Below are positions 38,240 to 48,935 of a DNA stretch of 64,000 bases, piece after piece. The stretch is from the NCBI GenBank assembly GCA_019649675.1, contig BOWN01000001.1, positions 290,868 to 354,867 of the forward strand. The letters are read 5' to 3'. How positions within the stretch are numbered: position 1 is the stretch's first letter; the number at the start of each line of letters is the position of its first letter. A program made the translations under genes and the position numbers. The notes beneath the pieces were generated by a model that saw nothing but the letters and a program-made list of their open reading frames with translations, was not told the DNA's origin and ran no database searches. The stretch is from Cryomorphaceae bacterium (GTDB lineage Bacteria; Bacteroidota; Bacteroidia; Flavobacteriales; UBA7430).

Positions 38240-38428
38240 ATGCTTGAATTTTGTAAAAGTATATTAGAAAAAGTCAGTTTTGATCAAGTATTATTTAAAA
38301 AAGAACTGGTAAAATCAATTCAGTGGATTAACACAACAGATGCAAAAAGTTTAAGAGAGTGGTGCATCGAAATGTATGGAAATAAATACTCAGATATAAT
38401 TCAGCAAGCATTTGAAACAATTCTGTAG
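38240..38428 (+). CDS. conserved small protein of unknown function (62 residues)
   Basis: This acidic-basic mixed protein (MLEFCKSILEKVSFDQVLFKKEL, SLREWCIEMYGNKYSDIIQQAF) lacks a signal peptide and membrane segment and is probably helical. I recall similar stand-alone proteins of about 60-65 residues with the same spacing in other Bacteroidota, but no function. It sits between ubiX and ruvB and has a normal coding pattern. Its true start could also be another ATG; none is closer to the conserved segment. Confidence 0.6.
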   Translation: MLEFCKSILEKVSFDQVLFKKELVKSIQWINTTDAKSLREWCIEMYGNKYSDIIQQAFETIL

Positions 38429-38467
38429 AAATTCTTAAACAGTATTCAATCAAGAAATAATAGCCTT

Positions 38468-39489
38468 TTAAAACAAATTTAAGCCCTTGTCGCTGTACAC
38501 GCGACCTAAATGATTATAGGCTGCCTCAGTAGCAAGTCTTCCTCTTTGTGTCCTAACAATATAACCTTCTTGAATTAAATAAGGCTCGTAAACCTCCTCT
38601 AAAGTTGCCGCCTTTTCACTTACTGCAGTCGCAATTGTTCCAACACCAACAGGGCCACCCTTAAACTTATCAATTATCGTCTCTAAAATCATAATATCCA
38701 TCTCATCTAAGCCCTTTTTATCTACTTTAAGAGCATCTAATGCGACATTAGTAATTGACATATCAACATGTCCTGTACCCTTAATTTGAGCAAAATCTCT
38801 AACACGTCGCAATAATGCATTCGCTATACGAGGCGTTCCTCTACTTCTGCCAGCTATTTCAGCAGCAGCATCAAAATCAATAGGCACATTTAATATTCCT
38901 GCAGAACGGTCAATAATTTTAGACAACAAATCAGAATTATAATACTCTAATCTACTATTTATACCAAAACGTGCTCTTAATGGCGCAGTTAATAAACCAG
39001 ACCTGGTAGTCGCTCCAATAAGCGTAAATGGATTTAAATTAATTTGAACTGAACGTGCGTTTGGGCCAGACTCAATCAAAATATCAATCTTAAAATCTTC
39101 CATTGCAGAATAAAGATACTCCTCCACTACAGGAGATAACCTATGAATCTCATCAATAAACAACACATCTCTTTCCTCAAGATTTGTCAACAATCCAGCA
39201 AGGTCGCCCGGTTTATCTAAAACAGGACCAGATGTCACTTTCATCTGAACACCAAGTTCATTTGCAACAATACCTGCTAATGTTGTCTTACCAAGACCTG
39301 GAGGTCCATGCAAGAGCACATGATCTAAAGCATCACCTCTTTGATTCGATGCAGAAACAAAACCTCTAAATTATCAACCACCTTTTGTTGACCAGAAAAG
39401 TCATCAAAAGCCGCAGGGCGAAGTTTAATTTCAAATTCGTTTTCTTCAGAACCTAAATCATCTGAAGAAGCATCTAAATATTCATTCAT
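38468..39489 (-). CDS. ruvB: Holliday junction branch migration helicase RuvB (one frameshift)
   Basis: RuvB drives branch migration with RuvA. Walker A is [14 protein letters not shown], Walker B is [24 protein letters not shown], and sensor and arginine-finger motifs follow ([32 protein letters not shown]). The C-terminus is [17 protein letters not shown]. The first 40 or so residues lie in a second frame from ATG 39489 ([25 protein letters not shown]). A one-base deletion in the T run near 39363 joins them to [18 protein letters not shown]. The span of 1022 bases is one short of 341 codons, exactly RuvB's usual 340 residues. Sequence error is the simplest explanation. Confidence 0.93.
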
Positions 39490-39622
39490 AAAGCGAAACT
39501 ATATAAACAAATTTAAATAAATTAAGGCGCATGAGATACGAAGTAGAATAAAAGTTTATAACATACATAAATAAAGAGGAGCTATACTTAGATACAAAAT
39601 TTAATACTTTAGTAGTTTAAAC

Positions 39623-41015
39623 ATGAACAATATGAAATTAGCGAACAGCATTGAAAATATATTTAAAAAATATTTCCCAGTCCATTTACAATTGCAGTAT
39701 TACTGACTTTTTAAGTGTATTACTCGCCTTAATCTATACAGGTGACAAAAATCTAGGATATCTTTCGCAAAGTCTAACCGTCATTGAATACTGGGAACAA
39801 GGACTTTGGAATGCACCATTGATGGTGTTTGCCATGCAAATGATGCTTATGTTGGTTTTAGGACATGTATTGGCACTTAGTCAACCTATCAATAAAGGTA
39901 TTCAATACATGACCGCTTATTGTAACAACACTGCAAGTGCAGCATTTTGGGTATGCCTATTGACATTACTAGTGAGTCTATTCAACTGGGGCTTAGGACT
40001 TATATTTGGCGCAATATTCGCAAGAAAAGTTGCCGAAAATGCAAGTCAAAACAAATGGCCTCTCCACTATCCAATTATTGGAGCATGTGGTTATTCTGGC
40101 TTAATGGTTTGGCACGGTGGCATATCGGGATCAGCCCCTGTAAAGCTGCTGAATCTGGGCATATTCAATCGCTAATGACAGGTATTTACAATAAAGAACA
40201 GCTAGATAAATTACCTGATATGCTGAGCTTTACCGACACCGTTTTCTCCACAATGAATTTAAGTGTATCTATAATACTACTGATAACACTTCCAGGAATG
40301 ATGTACTTTATTGGTAAAAAAGCATTGCTAAAGACTACCAACTAAATAGTGTGAATATAGATTCTGAAACTTCTAAATTCATAGGTGCAGAACGATTAGA
40401 TCACTCAAAATTATTAGCAGGAATATTAGGTGCCGTAATAATGTCTTTTGCTTTTTACAAATCAGTAATTCTTCCTGAGTATATTAATCTAAATTTCATT
40501 AGTCCCAATTTCATCAATTTCTCTTTACTTGGATTGGGTATTTTATTTCATGGTAATTTCTATCGGTTTTAAAAGCAATAGACCAAGCTATTTCTGGTGC
40601 ATCTGGTATCCTCATTCAATTTCCTTTATACTTTGGGATTATGGGGATTATGAAGCACTCTGGGATGATTCATTCCTTATCAGATTTTTTTGTTAGTGTC
40701 TCAACCGAAACCTCTTTTCCTATATTCACTTTTATAAGTGCGGGTATTGTAAATGTATTTGTTCCAAGTGGTGGTGGTCAATGGGCAATTCAAGGGCCAA
40801 TTATTATTGAAGCCTCTCAGCAACTAGGTCTAAACATCTCTAAAAATGTAATGGCACTCGCTTATGGAGACCAATTAACAAACATGCTTCAACCATTTTG
40901 GGCTTTGCCTCTGCTTGGAATTACAGGTTTAAAAGCAAAAGAAATTCTGCCTTACACCTTAATAATTATGTTGGTTGGTGGAATTATTTTTGTGAGCGGA
41001 CTTCTTATTTTCTAA
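39623..41015 (+). pseudogene. AtoE-type short-chain fatty acid transporter, multiply frameshifted
   Basis: The pieces read in several frames but in order. They are NSIENIFKKYFPVHLQ, then the membrane block FLSVLLALIYTGDKNLGYLSQ, EYWEQGLWNAPLMVFAMQM, HVLALSQPINKGIQYMTAYC and the signature YPIIGACGYSGLMVWHGGISGSAP. Next come FTDTVFSTMNLSVSIIL, LKAIDQAISGASGIL, PSGGGQWAIQGPIIIEA and ALAYGDQLTNMLQPFWALPL. This is the TIGR00366/AtoE family that carries short-chain fatty acids. About six small breaks exist between 39690 and 40600, none deleting conserved sequence. Full length would be about 465 residues. Either poor sequence or decay; the even conservation points to the first. Confidence 0.72.
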
Positions 41016-41054
41016 TAGAACAATTTAAAAAGAGGTAACTGGGGAAATCATTAA

Positions 41055-42090
41055 TTATGTTCTCACATCAAGCCTGTCACGCAGCATGTTACCTAACAAC
41101 ATAAATGCAAGCACTAAAAACATAATTGCCATTCCGGGGGCTACAGCTAAATATGCTTTATCTAGAATAATATAAGCATAATGGTCTTTTATCATGGAGC
41201 CCCATGAGGGAATAGGTGCTTGTGCGCCAATCCCCAAAAAGCTTAAACCTGCTTCCATCAATATTGCCGAAGCAAAGTTGGCTGCAGAAATCACAATAAC
41301 TGGGCTCATTATATTTGGTAAAATATGTGCAAACATGATTCTGATATTTCCATAACCCAAAACTTGAGCAGCTGTATATATTCCATTTTTTAAACTTATG
41401 ACCTGACCTCTTACAACACGTGCTACTTCGACCCACATGGTAAGTCCAACAGCAACAAAAACTTGCCAAAACCTTTACCTAAAGCCAAGCTTATTGCAAT
41501 AACCATCAGTAAAGTAGGAATGGACCAAACGACATTTATAAGCCACATTATAATCTTATCAACCCATGAGCCATAGTAGCCAGAAATTAGTCCCAAAGTA
41601 ATCCCTATTACTAAAGAAATAAATACTGAAATAAATCCTACTGCTAAGAAATACGAGTAGCCACCATAAGTCTACTTAAAGATCCTTCCATATTTATCCG
41701 TACCTAAATGATATACCCTACATAACTATAGACATCTGGTGCATCTCCCTTCAAGCTCACTAAACTTAAGTTTCTTTATATAAGAGCTATTATAAGGTTC
41801 ATACTCCAATTCATTTTCATTAAGCGTAAAAGTATTAACCGGAACTGGTCTATAATTAATTTTTTCACCATAAATAAGTCTAGTAAAAAATGAAACATCT
41901 TTTGTATTATCGTTTCTAAGTTTAATAAAAGTTACCTCTGTTTGCTGGTTCTAACAGACTTAACTCCAAATGCATTTCATTGGCATAAGGACTGCTATCT
42001 GGTGCCAAATAATAGCAAAAACAGCAACAAAAAAGTCAGTGCAATTATAATTAAAGCAAAAAAACCAGGGATATTAAACCTTTTATGCAT
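41055..42090 (-). pseudogene. peptide/dipeptide ABC transporter permease (DppC/OppC type), multiply frameshifted
   Basis: The intact C-terminal block has the permease coupling loop (AAQVLGYGNIRIMFAHILPN) and LMEAGLSFLGIGAQAPIPSWG. Upstream, shifted frames give a first helix after ATG 42090 (GFFALIIIALTFLLLF), a periplasmic insert (PYANEMHLELSLLEPANRG, YGEKINYRPVPVNTF) and the conserved GTDKYGR-DLLSRLMVATRIS start of the core. The insert of about 110 residues between helix 1 and the core is a feature I recall in Bacteroidota OppC proteins. At least five breaks are spread over 41440-42020. The partner permease and ATPases are not in the window. Confidence 0.68.
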
Positions 42091-42282
42091 TACGATTCAA
42101 CAATTTCTTAAAACTACAAAATATATGAGTATTAAAATCATAACGTTTGTTATTGCAAATAAAATATTTAAATCATAATTTGCAAAACAAAAGCTTAGAT
42201 AGATTAACTAATCTTCTTTATTAGGTATCTTATTCAACAAAGAGTATATTTATTGCAACACTTAACTCCTAAATTACATCCA

Positions 42283-42827
42283 TTGAGTGAAGAAAAATAA
42301 TATTAGGTATAGATCCAGGAACAACGATTATGGGATTTGGGCTCATCAAAAAAAGGGCCAAATTAGAAATGATTATGATGGATATTCTTCTTCTCAATAA
42401 AATCAAAGATCCATATTTAAAACTTCAAAAGATTTTCGATAAAACGTCAGCAATAATTGATCATTATCATCCTGACGAAGTAGCACTAGAAGCACCTTTT
42501 TTGGAAAAATGTGCAATCCATGCTTAAATTAGGTCGGGCACAAGGTGTTGCTATGGCTGCTGCACTTCGAGAGAAGTGCCAGTAACTGAGTATGCCCGCT
42601 GAAAATTAAAAAATCAATTACTGGAAGAGGTAGTGCTTCTAAGGAACAGGTTGCAGGAATGCTTATGCAAATGTTAAATTTAAAAGAAGTGCCTAAATAT
42701 CTTGACGCTACTGATGGACTTGCTGCAGCGGTCTGTCATGGATTACAAAACGGTATTGGGGCAAAAAAGGTTATAGTTCTGGGCCAATTTCATCAAGAAT
42801 AACGAAAATAGAATTGACAAAAGATAA
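42283..42827 (+). CDS. ruvC: Holliday junction resolvase RuvC (frameshifted)
   Basis: RuvC cuts Holliday junctions behind RuvAB. The metal-binding Asp motif [16 protein letters not shown] and the Glu motif [12 protein letters not shown] are visible, then [34 protein letters not shown] and the acidic motif [15 protein letters not shown]. The tail is [14 protein letters not shown], with TAA at 42825-42827. The frame changes near 42296 (an A run), 42524, 42590 and 42770, while order and spacing stay normal. The probable start is TTG at 42283, one A short of frame. It is convergent with the HIT gene, 18 bases apart. Confidence 0.82.
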
Positions 42828-42845
42828 CATATTATAACCCAGAAA

Positions 42846-43214
42846 TTATCTTTTGGCAATGCCTTTCATCATATCTGAATCTAATTTCAACTTAGGTTTT
42901 GAAAAATTTATATCTTCTACACTCTGTAAAGAATTAAATGAATATGTGCATGAGGACTTCTAATCCTATAACTGCAATACCTACACGTTTACAAGGTATG
43001 GTCTTTTCAATTGCTTTCGCTTTTTTTAGCAAACTGCCATAAACCCTTATACTCTGATCATTAAGATCAAAAATAGAATCTGTTTCATTCTTGGGAATAA
43101 CTAAAACATGACCTACTGCTAGTGGAAAAATATCTAAAAATGCAAGGTAGTGATCATCTTCTGCAATCTTATAAGAAGGAATCTCACCGAACAATTTTTG
43201 AAAAGATACTAGAA
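42846..43214 (-). CDS. HIT family hydrolase (frameshifted)
   Basis: This is a nucleotide hydrolase of the histidine triad superfamily. The body reads EIPSYKIAEDDHYLAFLDIFPLAVGHVLVIPK. After a shift near 42955 the active-site motif HAHIHLIPLQSV appears, with the HxHxH triad. The rest (SKPKLKLDSDMMKGIAKR) ends at 42846. Upstream of EIPSYK the frame changes again at about 43187 from SSIFSKIVR. No start codon is visible in the remaining few bases before the greA stop at 43215. A damaged start or coupling to greA would explain this. The family's usual length is about 130 residues. Confidence 0.75.
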
Positions 43215-43687
43215 TTACCTAGAAATATGTAATATTTCAAATTTAACAAGGCCTGCAGGAACTTGTATCTCAGCAACTTCACCAACTTTCTTACCGAGTA
43301 AACCAGTACCGATAGGCGAATTAACAGATATTTTACCAGTTTTATATCTGCTTCTGTTTCCGCAACTAAAGTAAAAGTCATTTCAGCTTTTGTATTTAAG
43401 TTTCTGATTTTAACAATAGACAATGCAAGAACCTTATCAGGGGTCAAGCTGTGATTCATCAATAACACGTGCACTGGCGAACATTTCCTCAAGCTTAGCT
43501 ATTTTCATTTCAAGCATCCCTGCGCCTCTTTAGCAGCATCATATTCAGCATTTTCAGACAAATCTCCTTTATCTCTTGCCTCAGCAATTTGTTGAGAAAT
43601 ATTAGGCCTTTCAACAAATTTTAAATGTTCTAGTTCATCTTTCAATTTCTTGAGTCCATCTTCTGTATAGTATGAAACTGTAGACAT
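43215..43687 (-). CDS. greA: transcription elongation factor GreA (frameshifted)
   Basis: GreA lets stalled RNA polymerase cleave its backtracked transcript. The N-terminal coiled coil has [18 protein letters not shown] and the acidic-tip motif [21 protein letters not shown]. Frame changes near 43512, 43443 and 43345 separate this from [27 protein letters not shown] and the FKBP-like C-terminal domain [19 protein letters not shown], which ends ILHISR with TAA at 43215-43217. Together they give the normal length of about 158 residues. The damage fits a low-quality sequence patch. Confidence 0.88.
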
Positions 43688-43781
43688 AATCTATTAATTT
43701 AGTTTATTTAATAAAGCAAAAGAAGACCACCAAGGGTCCTCTTAAGCTAATTTAATAAAATTTATTTAAAAAATAGACTTA

Positions 43782-44838
43782 CTATAATGTAATTCTAACG
43801 CCAATTGAATTTGGAGAAGCCATTGGACTAGATCTCTGTAAGAATAATCGATACCAAAATTAGTTCCATTATTAATGGAAGCTCAAATGATACACCATAA
43901 TTTAAACCTGTAAAGGCTGTTGTTCTTCCTTCAGAAAACTCTCCTGTAATGCCATCTTCATAAACATAACCTGCTCTTAACATGAAGTAAGACTTATATG
44001 CATATTCAGCTCCAGCTCGAATTGATCTTTAGAAAAGAGTTAGAAGTAAAATTCCCTGCAACAGTTAAACGATGGTCTGTACCGTAATTAAAATCATAAG
44101 AACCACCAATATTTAATAAAGATGGCAATTCAAATGCATCAACACGCATGTCATAACTCATAGGGAAATCTTGGCCATTAGCACTTGAATTTGTGTTGGT
44201 AAGGTCATTACCATCTCCAGCAAATTGCATTTTGGCCCCACATTTTTCAAAGAGATACCAAACTTAATCTGGCGCTCAGCTCCTGACACATATTGTACAC
44301 CAGCATCTAATGCTACACCAGAAGGTTTAAATCTGGAATAGATTCAGAAATCATTCTAACAGTTGCACCACACGAAATATTGTCAGTAAACTTCTTAGCA
44401 TAAGAAAGACCTATATTCATATAAGATGGCGAAAAAGTTGTCCCTGTTCCTTCAGGTAAATCTTCAGTAGTTATTTCAATATCTCCAAAGTTCATAGACA
44501 TCACTGAAAGACCAAGAACGGCTTGATCATCTAATGATTTCAGAAAAACCGAATGCGCTGATATTAATATCAGAAAACCAAGATGTAGATGAAAAAATCA
44601 ATTCTGTATTCTCAGTATGTGCCATACCAGCAACATTCATAAATGTTGCTTCGAGTCCTGAAACAGATGCCGTATTAATACCACCCCAACCTGATGAACG
44701 GGCCCAAGGGTTAATTAATAACTCAGTCGCTCCAGCTTGACCTGAACGCTGTTCGTTTCCTGCTGATACACTTGTAGAATACAGTGTTAATACACCTGCT
44801 AAAATTGCAGGAATCAGATGCTTTGTATATTTGTTCAT
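43782..44838 (-). pseudogene. PorV/PorQ-family outer-membrane protein, multiply frameshifted
   Basis: After a signal peptide (MNKYTKHLIPAILAGVLTLY) the protein has a GATELLINPWARSSGWGG start and the NP/NxA motif LEATFMNVAGMAHTENTEL. Strand pairs follow, such as PSYMNIGLSYAKKFTDNI and DFNYGTDHRLTVAGNF, then YAYKSYFMLRAGYVYEDG and the C-terminal barrel end SPNSIGVRITL. This is the PorV/PorQ-like barrel group (FadL-like), whose members PorV and PorQ receive or help attach T9SS cargo. It is not PorV itself as far as I can tell. At least five small shifts interrupt it. It lies 41 bases after the T9SS cargo gene and shares its strand. Confidence 0.7.
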
Positions 44839-44879
44839 AACCATAGTCGTATGAAATTTAGTCTTTAACATTTATGCTA

Positions 44880-47800
44880 CTAGAATGAGTCTAAGTCTAT
44901 AGGACGAAGTGCACCAAACCACTTCAATACTTTTTCTCCTATCTCTCCGGCATCAACATGTATGATGTAAACCCCCGAAGAGATGGCTACATTATAATTA
45001 TTTTTAAGATCCCAATCCCAACCTGTTATATTTTGATCGCTATCAAGACTTACTTGACGGACTAAAGTACCAGAAACATTGTATATAGATATAGTACATG
45101 TTTTTAGGTAGGTTTGTAATTTTAACTCTATGATCTACTTGATCTCTCTCATACTTATTTGAGCCATAATAAGGGTTTGGTACAACCTTTATTAAATCCA
45201 TAGCATTCTCTGCGGTAGTTTGATCACCTGTTACAGTTTGAATGTCCGAAGTATTAAAAGTTAAATATGGATTTGATTCATTTAATTCATCATTTCCACT
45301 ACAATCAGAGATAAATTCATCGTATGCTTTGGACACGCGAATTTTAATCTCTACATCTCCATCTGAAATTTCTGCGGATGGTGAAGACAACATAGGAATA
45401 GAAACCCACGCTGCTTCTCTAAAGACATTTCTTTTATTTGAATTAGAAGACATGCCAGTTAAATGATCGTACTCACTATGGGCTTCTGCATCTGAACCAG
45501 CATATTGCGTCTTCATCACATAAATGTAGTGACGACCACCTAAAACTAAATCAAATGGATCTCCCTGCTCATTAAATTCATAAAAAGGATTACCAGTAGA
45601 TTCTACAGATGTTGGATTCCATCTCATATCATCACCATTATGTTCGGGATGATCTGAAGACTCTCCAAACATCATATTTAGTCGAATCCCTTTTTCAAGA
45701 TCTAAAGCATAACCTGGGAACCATGAGAATCCTTCTGTGTCAGAATTATCAGGCTCACCATATTTGTCTACCGAAGGGTCTGATTTTAACTCCAAACGAT
45801 CAGAACCGGAACCAGTTTCAATAACCGGACATCGCGTCCATAAATCTTTATCATCTGTAAATACAATATCTACAGAAGGAACATCTTTTAAAGAGCTTAA
45901 AGATTGGAACTGATCCCATGCTGGAGAGTGCTCAAACGCTGCTGTACCTTGACCATCAACACCAACCAATCGGTAAGGTGCCCATGAACCTGCAAGTATA
46001 TTCTCATATGTCTGACCAGCGTCAATATTGGAATGATCTATTGGATCATTACCTGAACGAATCCAATTACCAGGATCGGCAAAAACGCCATTAGCACCAG
46101 CATCAAAGAAATCATCATTGTCTTTGTAATAATTAAGCCAAGAGGTTGTATTATCTTTAATTTCTTTGGCACTCAAGAAACCATTTGAGGAAGTAGAAAT
46201 TGTACCTTCATCACCTGGGTTCATGCATCTTGTACCGTTACAGAAAGACCCCACTCAGGAATAATTTGTTCATTCTTAACTGAAATAGTTTGTTCAGAAC
46301 TAATGGTATCTTCAGAAGTGTTGTTTACAAGAATCCACATGCCATCTTCGCCTACATCATCCATCTTGAAAGTGAAATCAGTATTCTCTGGAACACTTAA
46401 AGGATCTACAACCTTAATATTCACTGGTGCACCATCTTTAGCGTAAACCGTTTGGGCTACACAGTAATCTGAAATAACAGCATCACGGGTTTCAGTAGAG
46501 AACTCAAGCTCTAAACCACCATTACCAACACCTTCAATACGCGTCATTGATGGAAGGGTTCCATAATCTGCATTTTGGATGGTTCCACCAGCCTCAGCAG
46601 TGGTAATATGGGGAATAACCGAATATTGTTTGATGTTTTTACGTCCTGCCAAATATGGTTTTTTCTGACCATTAAAACTTGGAGCATACATATCGCCTGG
46701 GTCAGGAACCTGATCAGGGGCATACTCTAAATACTCATTGTATGCATACGCGACAGCTGTATAATAATATGTCTTATTATTTATAAAGGTACGATCACCA
46801 TCACAAATAAATCGTCGTTAAGACCAAAGAATGAACAATACCTTCATTAGCAGCCTCAATTGTCATGTTTTGAGGTATACTTGCTTGAAGCTCTTGACTA
46901 TACTCGAAATTAGTAAGCTGTGCAATTGGTGCATCTGTTTCTTCAGTTGTTATAGAACCATCAGCAGCTTTATAATTTTTAACATCACATTGGAAAACCA
47001 AACGTGCTTTGTCAATATTATAAGCATCTGCTGCCGTTACTGTTTCGTCTCTCAATTGGAAAATTTGATAGCCTTCAAAAGTATACTCGTTTCGATATGG
47101 TTCTGAAACTATTGAATCTCCTCCCGAACTTGAAACCAAAGTATCAGTAAAATATGAACCAATAATATTTACTTCATCTGCCTCTACATATTGCTCCATA
47201 TAATTGTTAGATGAAACGGCATTTGAAAGAGTAATCACCACTTTCTGATTAAGCTCTTGGAAGGTCAATGTTGGTGCATCTGGCCCATCAAGCACCTCAA
47301 AACAGGTGTCAAATAATTTTTGAGCTTTGTCATCGGCTAAGCGCATTAATTCTACTGAAGCAAAGGCACCTCCTTCATTAGCTCGTGCCCACACAACACC
47401 AGTGGTTATGGTATTAAGCGCACCAGGTGCCAAAGTAAATTTACCTGCTGATTGAAGGAAACGACGGTCATCAGGCACATTACCAGCTGTTTGCTCAGTC
47501 CATGTTTGTCCAGGGAATGCCGGATCTGTATCACCAGGGAACATGTAGTTACATATTGGATTATTTTGATCTCTTCCGTCGCCACCATAAGTCATCAAGG
47601 TGTTGTCAAGCCATTTACCATCTAGGTAATTATAAAAATCTTGGGCTATATTAGGATTTCCATCTGGGGTACCTTGGATATTATTGTAATAAACAAACTT
47701 AGACATAATGATTTGCTCCCCAGGCTCATCAATAACACCATCACCATTGTTGTCAATACCATCATTCTCATCAGCTAGAGGCCCTCTAAAGAAGTCAACT

Positions 47801-48912
47801 CCAATAGCAGGAGGATTGGCTCCATATCCTACGGCAGTTCCATCATCCTCATCACCATTGTAACAATATCCTAAACCACGGGCAACATCACAGCCCACAT
47901 AATCGTCTTGGTAATCTCCAAGATCTGGATCAACCCATACACCAAAGTAAGTGTCGTTCAGTGGGGTATGTGAGCGGTTAATCATTTTGTAATTGTAGAA
48001 GGTCATGTTATTGATCTCATCATTGGTAGAAAAGGCAAATGCCTGAGCCTGTATCTCTAATCCAAGTGAAGTTTCAGATTGTGTCTCTGTATGAACATTC
48101 CCATTATCGTTATAAACCCACCATAAAGTTTGATCACCAAATAAAATATCGCCCTCACTACAACCTAGAGTTCCATTTAAGTTATATTGGGGGTAATCAC
48201 CATTTAATGGATCATAAAAACCATCATTGTTAACATCCTCAAAAGGTGCTAATGATTCAAGAGAATAATAGTAAGATCCTGTAGAGTCTATTTCTAAGTC
48301 AGCTCCTAAATAAGCATTAGAAAGGTCATCGGTAGTCCTGTTTCCAGGATAATTTAATATAGACTCAGGAATCACATAATCTGGATAATCTACAGATGGG
48401 TTATCCGAATTTGACCAGGCAACAAATTCCTCTACATCAGAACGCAAAATAACAAAATGCTGATCATACTGTGCACATATAGATGCATCTGTACTTCCGT
48501 ATTTTGAATTGTTTATACCCTCAGATGTTAAACGAACATTATCAAGTGGTCCAGGCCAATAGTCAGTTCCAGACTGACGGTATGTTTGTCCAGCAACCTT
48601 AAGCTGTCCGTTATCATCATATCCTCCAATCCATAGTGCACCTGCAAACATAGAATGCTTTCCTGAACCTTTAGGGATTTCGTAGCGACCATTTGACAGA
48701 TCCCACCACATATCACCACCATTCAATATAGTGGTCTTTACATTATTAATATCTAATAATGTTTGAGCGGTACCTACAGCACAATTATAAGCCAAGGTTT
48801 GTAATGGGCTGGCTACACCACCAACATTATGATTTACATTTTCCTTTGCTTGTGCTCCAAATGCCAATAACGCAAAGAAAATATATAGTGTTTTTTTAGC
48901 TGTCTTTTTCAT
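44880..48912 (-). CDS. giant T9SS-secreted surface protein (about 1,340 codons, three frameshifts)
   Basis: The protein begins MKKTAKKTLYIFFALLAFGAQA, a signal peptide, followed by SMFAGALWIGGYDDNGQLKV. Calcium-type loops are present: DVNNDGFYDPLNGD and ENDGIDNNGDGVIDEPGEQ. It ends with a FlgD/T9SS-like domain: TISIYNVSGTLVRQV, WDWDLKNNYNVAISSGVYIIHVDA and GEKVLKWFGALRPIDLDSF. This tail is the export and surface-attachment signal for type IX secretion, though not the standard type A ending. Frames change near 46815, 46235 and 45095, and in each case conserved-looking protein continues. The span of 4033 bases is one more than 1344 codons. No catalytic domain is recognised. Gene order suggests it is cotranscribed with the receptor upstream and the PorV/PorQ protein downstream. 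Confidence 0.8.
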
Positions 48913-48935
48913 ATTTATACGATTTACTGCTAAGA

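Noticed and set aside
39623..42090. Calling the broken transporter and permease true pseudogenes from genome reduction
   Set aside because: Neighbouring ruvB, ruvC and greA, which are not expendable together, show the same kind of break, so poor local sequence is the simpler reading.
43782..44838. Calling this gene porV itself
   Set aside because: It has the PorV/PorQ barrel pattern, but it differs from the PorV sequence I remember; the family-level name is all the sequence supports.
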